Assembly: GCA_024641085.1 (NCBI GenBank)
Contig: JAHEDT010000008.1
Coordinates: forward strand, 1 to 37,547
Direction of reading: 5' to 3'
Length of the DNA stretch: 37,547 nucleotides
From: Geobacteraceae bacterium
Lineage (GTDB): Bacteria > Desulfobacterota > Desulfuromonadia > Desulfuromonadales > BM103
The notes beneath the pieces were generated by a model. The model did not search any database. It was given only the letters and a program-made list of their open reading frames with translations, and had not been told where the DNA came from. The translations under genes and the position numbers were made by a program. Numbering within the stretch: position 1 is the stretch's first letter; every line of letters begins with the position of its first letter. Positions 1 through 8,640 of the stretch are shown piece by piece.

Positions 1-665
1 GCAACTTCGGAAACATCCTCCGGAACGGCCGCCCGACCGAGCGGGGTGCCGGCAGCCAGCCGCCTGACATGGTCCTCCTGCCCGGCCACCCAGCGGGTCT
101 CGACGATCCCGGGGGAGATGGCATTGACCCGAACCTGCGGCGCCAGTACGCGCGCCAGGGACTTGGTCAGGCTGAGCAGGGCGGCCTTGGAGGCCGCGTA
201 GGCCATCGAACTGCCCAGGCCGGTCATCCCTGCCACAGAGGCGATATTGATGATGCAGCCCTGCTGCACTTTGAGGGCCGGGGCGGCCGCCCGGCAACAA
301 TGAAACGTGCCTTTGACGTTGACATTCATGACCCGATCCCAGTACTCGTCGGTGAGCCCCGCCAGATCGTCGTGCGCAACGAAATTGGTCACACCGGCGT
401 TGTTGACCAGGATATCCAGGCGTCCAAAAACTGCGAGCGTCTCTGCAACCATCGCCCGCACCTCGACATCGTCGGCGACGTCAGCCCGGATCAGCAGGGC
501 CCGCGCCCCCAGGGCCTCGGCTTCGCGCCGGGTCGCGCGCGCCTCTTGCTCGGAACGGGAATAATTGATCACCAGGTCAGCGCCGGCGCGGGCCAGGCGC
601 AGGGCGATCGAGCGGCCGATCCCCGTTCCGGCGCCAGTGATCAGGGCGGTGTGGCCTTTCAACAT
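1..665 (-). CDS. SDR-family oxidoreductase (FabG-like), 3' end outside the window
   Basis: About 221 residues are visible; the C-terminus runs off the left edge. This is a classical short-chain dehydrogenase. It has the dinucleotide motif TGAGTGIG at residues 10-17, NNAG at 88-91 and the catalytic triad S143, Y156 and K160 (YAASK), followed by a PG motif typical of the family. Such enzymes use NAD(P)H to interconvert a hydroxyl and a keto group in the cytoplasm. The ATG at 665 is preceded by GAGGAGA, a good ribosome site. It follows glcD by 77 bases on the same strand and is probably the last visible gene of the catabolic operon, where it could oxidise or reduce a hydroxyacid intermediate. 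The substrate is not readable from sequence; 3-oxoacyl-ACP reductase would be the default automatic name. Confidence 0.9.
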   Translation of the reverse strand, partial: MLKGHTALITGAGTGIGRSIALRLARAGADLVINYSRSEQEARATRREAEALGARALLIRADVADDVEVRAMVAETLAVFGRLDILVNNAGVTNFVAHDDLAGLTDEYWDRVMNVNVKGTFHCCRAAAPALKVQQGCIINIASVAGMTGLGSSMAYAASKAALLSLTKSLARVLAPQVRVNAISPGIVETRWVAGQEDHVRRLAAGTPLGRAAVPEDVSEV

Positions 666-742
666 CTTGTCTCCTCGGATTTTTGACGGCTGTCCCAGGT
701 CCTACCCTGGCGGCTTCGCGTGCAGCCTGCCAAGTCGTTAGG

Positions 743-2134
743 TCAGCCTTCAGCGGCGAGATCGACGATCTTTCCCCGGTTGAGGATGGCGGTCGGGTCG
801 AAGCTGCGCTTGATCTTCCGGAAGGCCTCGATCGCCGTTTCGGAAAACTCCCAGGCAAGGTACTCTTTCTTCAGTACGCCAATGCCGTGCTCGCCGCTCA
901 TGGTGCCACCCAGCGCAAGGGCATCCCTGATCAGGTCGACCTCGGCCTTGTGGACCCGCTCCACCTCACTGGCGTCGCGCTCATCGAACAGCACCAGGGG
1001 ATGGAAATTGCCATCCCCGGCGTGGGCCAGGATGCCGATCGGCAAATCGTACCGGCGCGAACACGCCAAGATCGCATCGACCATTTGCGGGAAAGTGCTG
1101 CGCGGGATGGTCACGTCCTGGAGGGAATAGGAGGGACGGCGACGCCCGACGGAACCGATCACCGTGCGCCGGGCCAGCCATAGCTGATCGGCTTCGGCCT
1201 GGCTGGTCGCCACCTTGAAGCTGCGCACATCGGCCTTTTCACACAGTTCCTCGATGAGCCGCACCTGCTTGTCAAGGTCGACCTCATAGCCATCCACCTC
1301 GATGATCAGCAGCGCCCCGGCATCCCGGGGCAGCCCGAGCTTGACATGTTCGTCGGCCGTATTGATCAGCAGGTTGTCCATCATCTCCAGGGTCGTGGGG
1401 ATAATGCCGGCGGCCACGATGTCGGCCACGGTCCGGGAAGCGTCCTCCACCTTGTTGTAGATGGCCAGCATGGTGCGCTTGGCAAAAGGCTTCGGCAGGA
1501 TCCTGAGGATCGCCTTGGTCACCAGACCCAGAGTGCCCTCCGAGCCGACCAACAGCCTCGTCATGTCGTAGCGGAACTCGCTCTTGAAGTTTTTCCCCCC
1601 GACCTCGATGATCTTGCCACTCGGCAGCACCACTTCAAGACCGAGGATGTAGTCTCGCGTGACACCATACTTGAAACACCGCGGCCCACCGGAGCACTCG
1701 GCAATGTTGCCACCCAGGGTGGATGCTTTGTAACTCGCCGGATCAGGCGGATAATAGTAGCCGTACTTCTCAAGCGCCTCCTGCAGATCGAAATTGACCA
1801 GCCCCGCTTCCACGGTGGCGGTGAAATTTTTCGGGTCGATCTCCAGGATCCGGGTCATGCGGCTCAAACAGACGACCAGGCTGTTTTCGAGCGGCAGGCT
1901 CCCACCGCTGAGATTGGTGCCGGCGCCGCGCGGCACCATGACGAGACCGACCTGGTTGGCATATTTGACCAGCGCCGAGGTGTCTTCGGTGCTGCGTGGG
2001 AACACAATCCCCACGGGCCGCTGGGCCATCAGGGTGGCATCGTAGCCGTAGGCTGCCAATCCAGCCTGGTTGGTGATGATATTTTGGCTGCCGACAATGG
2101 CGGTCAGTTCTTTTATCATTGCCTGGGTCAACAT
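743..2134 (-). CDS. glcD: FAD-linked 2-hydroxyacid oxidase, GlcD-type catalytic subunit
   Basis: 463 residues. The N-terminal FAD-binding PCMH fold carries PRGAGTNLSGG at 68-78. The C-terminal FAD-oxidase domain has HAGDGNFHP at 371-379 and GEHGIG at 414-419, both hallmarks of glycolate and D-lactate oxidase catalytic subunits. The family oxidises 2-hydroxyacids to 2-oxoacids and passes electrons through GlcF to the quinone pool. The start at 2134 is chosen because AAAGGGAG lies just upstream. A GTG at 2161, overlapping the stop of the preceding gene as GTGA, is possible but would add nine residues with no better ribosome site. It lies in a glcF-glcE-glcD order. Glycolate, D-lactate or another 2-hydroxyacid could be the substrate; the operon context argues for an acid imported by the TRAP system. 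Confidence 0.93.
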   Translation of the reverse strand: MLTQAMIKELTAIVGSQNIITNQAGLAAYGYDATLMAQRPVGIVFPRSTEDTSALVKYANQVGLVMVPRGAGTNLSGGSLPLENSLVVCLSRMTRILEIDPKNFTATVEAGLVNFDLQEALEKYGYYYPPDPASYKASTLGGNIAECSGGPRCFKYGVTRDYILGLEVVLPSGKIIEVGGKNFKSEFRYDMTRLLVGSEGTLGLVTKAILRILPKPFAKRTMLAIYNKVEDASRTVADIVAAGIIPTTLEMMDNLLINTADEHVKLGLPRDAGALLIIEVDGYEVDLDKQVRLIEELCEKADVRSFKVATSQAEADQLWLARRTVIGSVGRRRPSYSLQDVTIPRSTFPQMVDAILACSRRYDLPIGILAHAGDGNFHPLVLFDERDASEVERVHKAEVDLIRDALALGGTMSGEHGIGVLKKEYLAWEFSETAIEAFRKIKRSFDPTAILNRGKIVDLAAEG

Positions 2135-2157
2135 GGGCTCTCCCTTTCGCTGATAGT

Positions 2158-3471
2158 TCACTGATGAACACCCGGAGCCAGAATGCCTTTAGGATCAAAC
2201 CGGCTTCTGATCCCGTCGGTCAGCGCGACCATTTCCTGCCACATCTCATTTTCCCTGAGCTCCTCGCATTTCAGCCGGTAGCCGAGATCCCCGGCGAGAT
2301 TTCCGCCGAGCCTGAGAGCCAGCCGGTTGACCTCCTGAAGAAGGGCCGGCAGGTCATGAGCAGGCGAGGGAAACAGTCGGAGGTTGCCATTCAGGATGTG
2401 GACGATCAGCCCCGAATCGGAATCGAGATCCGCCACCAGCTTTTCGAGGCCATTCAAGGCCTCGGCAAGGTGAGCCGGACCGACCAGGAAGTCGATGGCC
2501 CGGTCCTGGGCAGCGTCATGATAGGCCTTCTTGAGCTGCAGCCACTGCCGCCAGAAGTCATCGATGGCGGCGGGCTGATCGAGACAGAGGGCATCCCTGG
2601 CGCCTTCGAGCCTGAAGAGCGCCATGAGCTCGTCGGCGAGATGTTCCGTTGAATTCTGAAACCCCTCCAGGTCGACCAGAACCTGGGGCCCCGCAGCAAT
2701 CGGTCCCGACCCCGGGGCAAGCTGCCCGGCCAAGGGGGCATTCAGCAGGTTCAGCCTGGCGGGATAAATCTTGCGCTCCATGATGATCTGAGCCACCTGC
2801 ACGGCCTTGGCGAGGGAGGCAAAAGAACCGATGATGGTTCTGCGCGCTTCCGGCAAGGGCAGCAGCTTGAGCAGCACCTTGGTAATCACCCCCAAGGTCC
2901 CCCTGCTCCCGACAATAAAATGGATCAGGTCGTAACCGGAGACGTTCTTGATCACCTTGCTACCGCAATTGAGGACTTCACCGGTCGGCAGGACCATTTC
3001 AAACCCGAGCACGTAAGTACGCGGCGGCCCGTAGAGAAAAGACTTGCAGTCCAGGTCGCCCGCAGATATACAGGCGCCGATGGAGCTGCCTTCGCCGCCG
3101 TATGGTTCGGGAGGGAAATACAACCCCTGTTCAGCGATCTGCTGCTGAAACATGCTGTGCAGAGCTCCAGCTTCCACCTCGGCAACCAGGTTTTCATGAT
3201 CGATCTCCAGGACCCGGTTCATGCGCGACAGGACCATGGCGACCCCGCCGGAAAGTCCCTTGCTGCTCACGGTATGGCCACCGACACAGAGTTTGACCCC
3301 GAGATCATTGCAGAGGGTAATCACGGCGGCCACCTCTGCGGTTCCACCGGGCAAGACCACCGCCAGCGGAGCCTCCGCTCCGGTCAGGAAAGCCCCCATC
3401 TGGGCAGGGTTCTCGACCAGGTGCTCTGCGCCAACCACGGACGTTAATTTTTCCAGAAGTTTATCCTGCAT
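2158..3471 (-). CDS. FAD-binding oxidase subunit, GlcE-like (non-canonical)
   Basis: 437 residues, clearly longer than the roughly 350 residues usual for E. coli GlcE. It has the FAD-binding PCMH fold with a GSRGTLGVITK stretch like that of GlcD. At the place where GlcD has HAGDGN it reads HILNGN, and the GEHGIG motif is absent. It therefore looks like a catalytically altered paralogue that binds FAD and supports GlcD, as GlcE does in the glycolate oxidase complex. The start at 3471 (MQDKLL) follows AAAGGGG; an upstream in-frame start adding 23 residues lacks this. It ends 23 bases before glcD. A separate oxidase with its own substrate cannot be excluded. Confidence 0.85.
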   Translation of the reverse strand: MQDKLLEKLTSVVGAEHLVENPAQMGAFLTGAEAPLAVVLPGGTAEVAAVITLCNDLGVKLCVGGHTVSSKGLSGGVAMVLSRMNRVLEIDHENLVAEVEAGALHSMFQQQIAEQGLYFPPEPYGGEGSSIGACISAGDLDCKSFLYGPPRTYVLGFEMVLPTGEVLNCGSKVIKNVSGYDLIHFIVGSRGTLGVITKVLLKLLPLPEARRTIIGSFASLAKAVQVAQIIMERKIYPARLNLLNAPLAGQLAPGSGPIAAGPQVLVDLEGFQNSTEHLADELMALFRLEGARDALCLDQPAAIDDFWRQWLQLKKAYHDAAQDRAIDFLVGPAHLAEALNGLEKLVADLDSDSGLIVHILNGNLRLFPSPAHDLPALLQEVNRLALRLGGNLAGDLGYRLKCEELRENEMWQEMVALTDGIRSRFDPKGILAPGVHQ

Positions 3472-3555
3472 GACGGCCCCTTTTTGAGTTTTGACGTATC
3501 GCCGCTTAGCCCCCGAAGGGTCACGAACACTGTCCGGCAATCCCCTTCTATGCCC

Positions 3556-3597
3556 GGAGGGTTATCCCTCCACAAGACCTATGGAACGCGCCGTTCC
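3556..3597. repeat. Two short perfect hairpins in the glcF-glcE spacer
   Basis: GGAGGG (3556-3561) pairs with CCCTCC (3566-3571) across a 4-base loop. GGAACG (3583-3588) pairs with CGTTCC (3592-3597) across 3 bases. Neither has a T-run behind it on the minus strand, so they are not obvious terminators. They could be mRNA processing or stability elements between the cistrons. The second arm sequence recalls the GAACG/CGTTC repeat upstream of dctP, but the spacing differs. Confidence 0.5.
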
Positions 3598-3626
3598 GGT
3601 GCGGGCGGATTTGAACCAGTTCCGGT

Positions 3627-4880
3627 TTATTGGTAAGCCTCCGCGAGGAGGTCCGCAAGATGCACGACCTTCTGCTCCTTGCCGGTCAAACGGAGCGACC
3701 CCTGGATGCGGTGGACACAGGCTGGGCATCCCGTCACAACAATATCCGCACCGGTGTTGTCGATATTCTGCACCTTCTGTCGTGAAATCTCCGTAGCGAT
3801 TTCATAAAAATAACTCTGGAAAAGCCCTGCTGCCCCGCAACAGCGGTCGGCTTCGCGCAACTCCACATATTCGATGCGCGGAATGCTTTTCAGGATGTCC
3901 CGGGGTTCCTTGGTGATCTTGAGTCCACGCGACATATGGCAGCCATCGTGATAGGTCACCTTGTGATGGAAGACTTTGAATTTTTGAGGGTCCAATTTGA
4001 TTTCGTGCATGACGTACGTGGAGAAATCGAAAATTTTCTTCGCAAAATTCTCAACCTCGGGCAGGAAATCCGGCTCGTCGGCAAACAGGTGCAGATACTC
4101 GTTCTTCAGCATCGCGCCGCAGGAACCGCAACCGGTTATCACTGCATCCAGGTCCTTGTACAGGCGGATGTTCTTTCTGGCGTTTTTCTTGGCCAGTTCG
4201 AAATCGCCGTAAGCGTTTTGCGGGGTCCCGCAGCACACCTGCTTCTTCGGCACCACCACATCGATATCATTTTTGTTCAGGACCTTGACAATGGCGTGCC
4301 CGGTTTTGGCCAGCGAGTGATTGATGAAGCAACCGACGAAAAAACCGACCTTACCCTTTGAAACAGGCGCCTTGTTCAGCTCGGGGACCTGGTCGATGAA
4401 ACCGGTTTTATCGATCGGCAGGCCCCTGACGTCGATCCCTTTCAAGTCGTTGAACCCCTGGATCTTGTTGGACACTTTGTCCCGGAGAAAACGGGCGGTG
4501 CTGAAGGCCAGCTTCCTGCGGAAGGGGTCCGCCAAGGTCCCGAGGATGATTTTTTTATCAAGGGGCAGCCCCTCGGTCTGCTGCATGTAGCGCCGCGCGG
4601 CCAGCACCAGCTCATGGGGCTTGACGCCGCTCGGGCAGGCAACGGTACACTCCTGGCATAACAAGCAGCTGTTGACCGCATCCCTGAACCCCTCGTCGAC
4701 CGGGAGCTTCCCCTCGGCAACGCCCTTGATCAGCTGCACCCGACCTCTGGCCGAGAAGGACTCGTTGAGATCGGTCTTGTAGACTTTGCAAGCCGGCTGA
4801 CAGAAGCCGCACTTGTTACAGAGGTAAAGATCCTTGATGACGTCATCCAGAGATGCACTTTTTCTGTCAGCTTTTGCCAT
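3627..4880 (-). CDS. glcF: Iron-sulfur subunit of glycolate/lactate-type oxidase, GlcF
   Basis: 417 residues. Two 4Fe-4S ferredoxin motifs lie at C21-C24-C27-C31 and C72-C75-C78-C82. Two CCG (heterodisulfide-reductase-like) domains follow, with C184 and CCG at 216-218, C251/C254, C314, CCG at 347-349 and C385/C388. This is the standard layout of GlcF/LldE-type electron-transfer subunits, which take electrons from the flavoprotein to the membrane quinone pool. The start at 4880 is preceded by AAGGGAG; a longer in-frame start adds 30 residues with no domain match. It is transcribed ahead of the GlcE- and GlcD-like genes, separated from glcE by a 155-base spacer containing hairpins. Confidence 0.93.
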   Translation of the reverse strand: MAKADRKSASLDDVIKDLYLCNKCGFCQPACKVYKTDLNESFSARGRVQLIKGVAEGKLPVDEGFRDAVNSCLLCQECTVACPSGVKPHELVLAARRYMQQTEGLPLDKKIILGTLADPFRRKLAFSTARFLRDKVSNKIQGFNDLKGIDVRGLPIDKTGFIDQVPELNKAPVSKGKVGFFVGCFINHSLAKTGHAIVKVLNKNDIDVVVPKKQVCCGTPQNAYGDFELAKKNARKNIRLYKDLDAVITGCGSCGAMLKNEYLHLFADEPDFLPEVENFAKKIFDFSTYVMHEIKLDPQKFKVFHHKVTYHDGCHMSRGLKITKEPRDILKSIPRIEYVELREADRCCGAAGLFQSYFYEIATEISRQKVQNIDNTGADIVVTGCPACVHRIQGSLRLTGKEQKVVHLADLLAEAYQ

Positions 4881-5024
4881 TGCCTGCTCCCTTGTAAAGC
4901 CTTGACCACCTCTGCCCAGGAACCGCTGGCCGGGCGCCATGGCTTGGCCTGTGTGAAGACGGTGCCACAAAACACGGCCTGATTTGTGTTCCCTAGTTTT
5001 TTTTGCCGGCCCACCAGGTCGGGG

Positions 5025-6530
5025 CTATTTCATGATTGGCATATTAAATTCTGCGCCTTCAGCGGCTTTTTGGGGCCACTTCGAGGTGATGGTTTTAAGC
5101 CTTGTGTAAAAATGAACCCCTTCGGCTCCGTAGACATGGTGGTCGCCAAACAAAGAGCGTTTCCAACCGCCAAAACTGTAAAAAGCAACCGGCACCGGGA
5201 TGGGCACATTGATCCCGACCATGCCGACCAGGATCCGCGAAGAGAAAGCGCGCCCGGCCGCGCCGTCGCTCGTGAAGATGGCGGTCCCGTTGCCGTATTC
5301 ATGGGCGTTGATCATATCGATCGCGGTGGACAGGTCCGGCACCCGAACCACGCAGAGGACCGGGCCGAAGATTTCTTCCCTGTAGATGCGCATCTGCGTC
5401 GTGACATGATCGAACAGGCAGCCCCCGATAAAAAACCCCTTTTCAGCACCCGGGACCTTAAAGTTGCGCCCGTCAACGACCAGCTTGGCTCCTTCTGCAA
5501 CGCCGAGATCAACATAGCCCCTGACCCGGGCCAGATGCTCCGCGGTAATCAGCGGCCCCATTTCGGCTTCAGAGGCGGCGTCGGTTCCGGGGGCGATCTT
5601 CAGCGCAGCCACCCGCGACGCGAGCCGCTCGACAAGTGCATCGGCGACAGCGTCACCCACCGCGACGGCCACCGAAATCGCCATGCAGCGCTCCCCGGCG
5701 GAGCCGTAAGCAGCCCCCATCAGAGCATCCACCGCCTGGTCGATATCCGCATCCGGCATGACAACCATGTGATTCTTGGCACCACCGAGGGCCTGGACGC
5801 GCTTGCCGTGAGCCGTTGCGGTCCGGTAAATATGTTCCCCCACCGCGGTGGACCCTACGAAACTGACAGCAGCAACATCGGGGTGGGTCAAAAGGACGTC
5901 GACCGCGTCCTTGCTGCCGTTCACTACGTTCAGGACCCCGTCAGGCAGCCCGGCCTCGCTGAACAGTTCGGCCAGGCGCAAAGCCGTCGAAGGAACCTTC
6001 TCCGATGGTTTGAGCACAAAGGTATTGCCGCAGGCAATGGCCATCGGGAACATCCACATCGGCACCATCGCCGGGAAATTGAAGGGCACGATGCCGGCGC
6101 AAACACCCAACGGCTGGCGGATCGAATAGCTGTCAATCGCGGTCCCGACATTCTCGGAAAATTCCCCTTTCAGCAGATGGGGAGCGCCGCAGGCAAATTC
6201 GACCACCTCGAGGCCCCGGATCACCGAGCCGCGCGCGTCACTGAAAACCTTGCCATGCTCGCGAGAAACCAGGGTGGCCAACTCGTCCAGGTGCAGTTCC
6301 AGAAGCTCCTTGAAGCGGAACAGCACCCGGGCCCGCCGCAGCGGTGGCGTGTCGCGCCAGGCCGGGAATGAGGCCTTGGCCACGGCAATGGCGTCAGCCA
6401 TCTCCTGACCGGAGGCAAAGGGAACCTTGGCAGCGACGGCACCGCTGGCCGGATTGAACACATCGCCGTACTGGCCACTCGTCCCGACGACACGTTGACC
6501 ATTGATGAAATGATACAGTTGGTTGCTCAT
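5025..6530 (-). CDS. mmsA: CoA-acylating (methyl)malonate-semialdehyde-type dehydrogenase
   Basis: 501 residues, the normal length of the MMSDH branch of aldehyde dehydrogenases. The NAD-binding region has PFNFP at 149-153, and the catalytic cysteine is C282 in GERCMAIS. At the position of the usual general-base glutamate the sequence reads ALGGAKNH (248-254), as in CoA-dependent MMSDH enzymes, which release acyl-CoA rather than a free acid. The start at 6530 follows GAGAGGAAC. It lies 49 bases behind the UxaA-type large subunit, inside the TRAP/GlcDEF operon, so the natural substrate is more likely a semialdehyde of that pathway than a valine-breakdown intermediate. The reaction type is firm; the exact substrate is inference. 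Confidence 0.88.
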   Translation of the reverse strand: MSNQLYHFINGQRVVGTSGQYGDVFNPASGAVAAKVPFASGQEMADAIAVAKASFPAWRDTPPLRRARVLFRFKELLELHLDELATLVSREHGKVFSDARGSVIRGLEVVEFACGAPHLLKGEFSENVGTAIDSYSIRQPLGVCAGIVPFNFPAMVPMWMFPMAIACGNTFVLKPSEKVPSTALRLAELFSEAGLPDGVLNVVNGSKDAVDVLLTHPDVAAVSFVGSTAVGEHIYRTATAHGKRVQALGGAKNHMVVMPDADIDQAVDALMGAAYGSAGERCMAISVAVAVGDAVADALVERLASRVAALKIAPGTDAASEAEMGPLITAEHLARVRGYVDLGVAEGAKLVVDGRNFKVPGAEKGFFIGGCLFDHVTTQMRIYREEIFGPVLCVVRVPDLSTAIDMINAHEYGNGTAIFTSDGAAGRAFSSRILVGMVGINVPIPVPVAFYSFGGWKRSLFGDHHVYGAEGVHFYTRLKTITSKWPQKAAEGAEFNMPIMK

Positions 6531-6579
6531 AATGGAGTTCCTCTCTACAAACTCAGGAGTCCACCGTATTTCAGACGAA

Positions 6580-7743
6580 CTAAAATGACGGGGAGATTCT
6601 GTGTATCCCGAATTCATGGTGACGCAGGCTTTCGGCTTTGGGCAGGTGCCCGTTGGCGGCCTTGATGATCTCTTCAAAGAGGCGCTGTCCAACCTGATCG
6701 ACCGTTTCTTCACCGGCAAGGATCGACGAGGCGTCGATGTCGATATTCTCCTCCATCATCCGGTAAGTGCGGGCGTTGCCGGTCACCTTGATGACGGGGG
6801 CGAGCGGCGAACCCGTTGGTGTACCGCGGCCCGTGGTAAAAATGGCCACCTGTGCGCCTCCGGCCAGCAGACCCGTGATCGTCTCGATGTCCTGCCCCGG
6901 GGTGTCCATGACGTACAGTCCCTTGCCGCTTGGTGCTTCGCCGTAGGGCAGGACCCCCTGGATCGGCTTGTGGCCGGCCCGGTAGATGCAGCCCAGCGAC
7001 TTCTCTTCAAGGGTCGTGATGCCCCCGCTGATGTTACGCGGGGTTGGCTGCCCATTGCGCAAATCGCCATTGACAAGCTTGGCGCGCTCTTCACATCGAC
7101 CGACAAGGTGCAGGATCTCCTCACCGATGGCAGGGGTTTTCGCCCGGCGGGCCAGGATGTGTTCAGCGCCGATAAACTCGGTGGTCACCGCCAGCATGGC
7201 CGTGCCGCCCCAGGTCGTCAGCATGTCGGCAGCGACCCCGGCCGCCGGATTCGCAGCAAGCCCTGAGGTGAAGTCGGAACCGCCGCACTCGACAGCCAAC
7301 GTCAACTCACTGACACTGACCTTCTCGCGCTGCAAGTGGGCCACCTGGCGAGCGATCCGGCTGGCCTTGTGCACACCCTCGGCCGTGGCCTGCAAGGTGC
7401 CGCCGGCCTCCTGGATCACAACCACTTCGACCAGCTTGCCGCTGGCCGCGATCTCCTCCGCAACCTGGTCTACAGTGATCCCGTCACAACCCAGGCCGAT
7501 CACGAGAGCCGCGGCCACGTTGGGGTTCTTCCCCAGGCCGATCAAGGTCCTCACCGTCTGTTCATGATCCGTCCCCAACTGGCAGCAGCCCTGCTGGTTG
7601 GCCAAGGACACTACGCCGGGGACCTGCGCGGCAATGTTGCAAGCGACCGTGCTGGAACAGACCGATGTCGGGATAATGGCAATATGGTTGCGGATGCCGA
7701 CCCTGCCATCGGCACGGCGATAGCCAAGGAACTCCATCTTCAT
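6580..7743 (-). CDS. UxaA-family lyase/dehydratase, large subunit
   Basis: 387 residues, matching the C-terminal catalytic part of altronate/galactarate dehydratases (UxaA, GarD) and the large subunit of (2R)-sulfolactate sulfo-lyase (SuyB). Visible family motifs are [12 protein letters not shown] near the start, [16 protein letters not shown] near 73-88 and [18 protein letters not shown] in the C-terminal half. The family metal-site motif usually written HxxGC reads N49-Q-Q-G-C53 here, so the histidine is replaced. The family eliminates water, or sulfite in SuyAB, from hydroxyacids. The start is ATG 7743 (MKMEF, after GGGAACAG) or ATG 7737; longer in-frame starts run through the small-subunit gene. 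It pairs with the small subunit 19 bases upstream. Substrate is unknown. Confidence 0.85.
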   Translation of the reverse strand: MKMEFLGYRRADGRVGIRNHIAIIPTSVCSSTVACNIAAQVPGVVSLANQQGCCQLGTDHEQTVRTLIGLGKNPNVAAALVIGLGCDGITVDQVAEEIAASGKLVEVVVIQEAGGTLQATAEGVHKASRIARQVAHLQREKVSVSELTLAVECGGSDFTSGLAANPAAGVAADMLTTWGGTAMLAVTTEFIGAEHILARRAKTPAIGEEILHLVGRCEERAKLVNGDLRNGQPTPRNISGGITTLEEKSLGCIYRAGHKPIQGVLPYGEAPSGKGLYVMDTPGQDIETITGLLAGGAQVAIFTTGRGTPTGSPLAPVIKVTGNARTYRMMEENIDIDASSILAGEETVDQVGQRLFEEIIKAANGHLPKAESLRHHEFGIHRISPSF

Positions 7744-7762
7744 CTGTTCCCAGATGCTGCCT

Positions 7763-8050
7763 TCAAGAACCGCCGCGCCCACGCCGACTTTCCACATTGT
7801 GAACATGCACGTGTTCCCCTGGGTTGATGTTTGCCGTCGCCCTGCCGATGCTTTCGCCGTATTTGATGACATCCGCGCCGGCCAGAATCTCGCATATGGC
7901 GCACTTGTGCCCCATGGGCGTATCTTGCAGAAGCTGAACCGTCCCCTCGGAATGACCCAGCGCATAATTGAGGATCGTCCCCGCCGGAAAATCATCGACC
8001 ACGGTCGCAACGTTGTCCTTGGCGTTGATGACGACAGCTTGCTTTTTCAA
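7763..8050 (-). CDS. UxaA-family lyase, small SAF-domain subunit
   Basis: 95 residues. It matches the N-terminal SAF domain of UxaA/GarD and the small subunit SuyA of sulfolactate sulfo-lyase: GHKCAICEILAGADVIKYGE in the middle, then IG and GEHVHVHNV near the end. The SAF domain forms part of the active site next to the large subunit. The start codon is TTG at 8050, supported by AAGGAG seven bases upstream; the family similarity begins at once (KKQAVVINAKDN). Splitting the enzyme into two genes is typical of SuyAB and of some sugar-acid dehydratases. It lies 225 bases behind tatA. Confidence 0.87.
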   Translation of the reverse strand: MKKQAVVINAKDNVATVVDDFPAGTILNYALGHSEGTVQLLQDTPMGHKCAICEILAGADVIKYGESIGRATANINPGEHVHVHNVESRRGRGGS

Positions 8051-8275
8051 CAGGGGCTCCTTGAATGTTTCCTGACCATTCAGGCCGCATCAACAACCCG
8101 ATGGGGCAAACGGCCAGAACCAGAGGAGAACTGTTTAAGGTCTTGCCTGTCGAGACGTGCCGCGCCCAGGTAGATGGACCTTTTACCCGTTGAGGCGGCT
8201 GGCAGCCTAAAACTTTTTACCTTGCCTGGGAGAAGTATAGCGGCATCAGCAATCTTTAGCGAGAGGAACGAGCCA

Positions 8276-8467
8276 TCATTGCTTCTTTGTGAAGCCATCC
8301 TCTAAAACGACGGTGTCGGCGACGGCGTCTTCATCCCGGACCCCGGACTTGAAGTTCCTGATTCCCTTGCCAAGAGCGCCGCCAATCTGGGGGAGCTTGC
8401 CGGCACCAAAAATGATCATCACCAGCACGAGGATAATAAGTAATTCCGGGGTTCCCAGACCAAACAT
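8276..8467 (-). CDS. tatA: TatA/E-type twin-arginine translocase subunit
   Basis: 63 residues. A single N-terminal membrane segment (about residues 5-22) is followed by the FGxGKLPQIGGALGKGIRNFK hinge and amphipathic helix typical of TatA/TatE, then a short acidic tail. TatA oligomers form the pore for folded proteins carrying a twin-arginine signal. The ribosome site is rich in GGAGG just before ATG 8467. No tatB or tatC is nearby. Its place between dctM and the lyase genes, in the same operon as a binding protein with a twin-arginine signal, suggests it helps export that protein. Confidence 0.93.
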   Translation of the reverse strand: MFGLGTPELLIILVLVMIIFGAGKLPQIGGALGKGIRNFKSGVRDEDAVADTVVLEDGFTKKQ

Positions 8468-8535
8468 GAAAATAGCTCCTCCCCTCCCTGTTGTCTAACA
8501 GTTAAAATTGTCTTTGCATATTACCATGCAAAATA

Positions 8536-8596
8536 ATGGGCCCTTTCAAGGCAAACAGACGGAGAGAGGTCACCTGTTTTCAGAAAAAGGGCCCAT
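8536..8596. repeat. 11-bp perfect inverted repeat between dctM and tatA
   Basis: ATGGGCCCTTT (8536-8546) is repeated inverted as AAAGGGCCCAT (8586-8596) with 39 bases between. It fills most of the 173-base dctM-tatA spacer and would form a stem-loop in the operon transcript. A short GGTCACC inverted element lies in the loop. There is no T-run, so an mRNA stabiliser or processing site is more likely than a terminator. Confidence 0.6.
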
Positions 8597-8640
8597 GCTT
8601 AACGTTCTGCCGGCTGATTCTCCCAGAGCTAGAGGACCTG

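Noticed and set aside
3605-3625. GGTTCAAATCC on the minus strand, like a tRNA T-loop
   Set aside because: The flanking bases do not form a T-stem or acceptor stem, and no anticodon arm is present. It does not fit a tRNA-Sec either.
4986-6371. Long open frame on the plus strand opposite mmsA
   Set aside because: It is antisense to a clear aldehyde dehydrogenase gene and has the R/H/G/D-rich composition of a shadow frame in GC-rich DNA.
8080-8298. 72-codon open frame between tatA and the lyase small subunit
   Set aside because: Overlaps the end of tatA, has no ribosome site and no recognisable pattern; the 225-base spacer is treated as non-coding.
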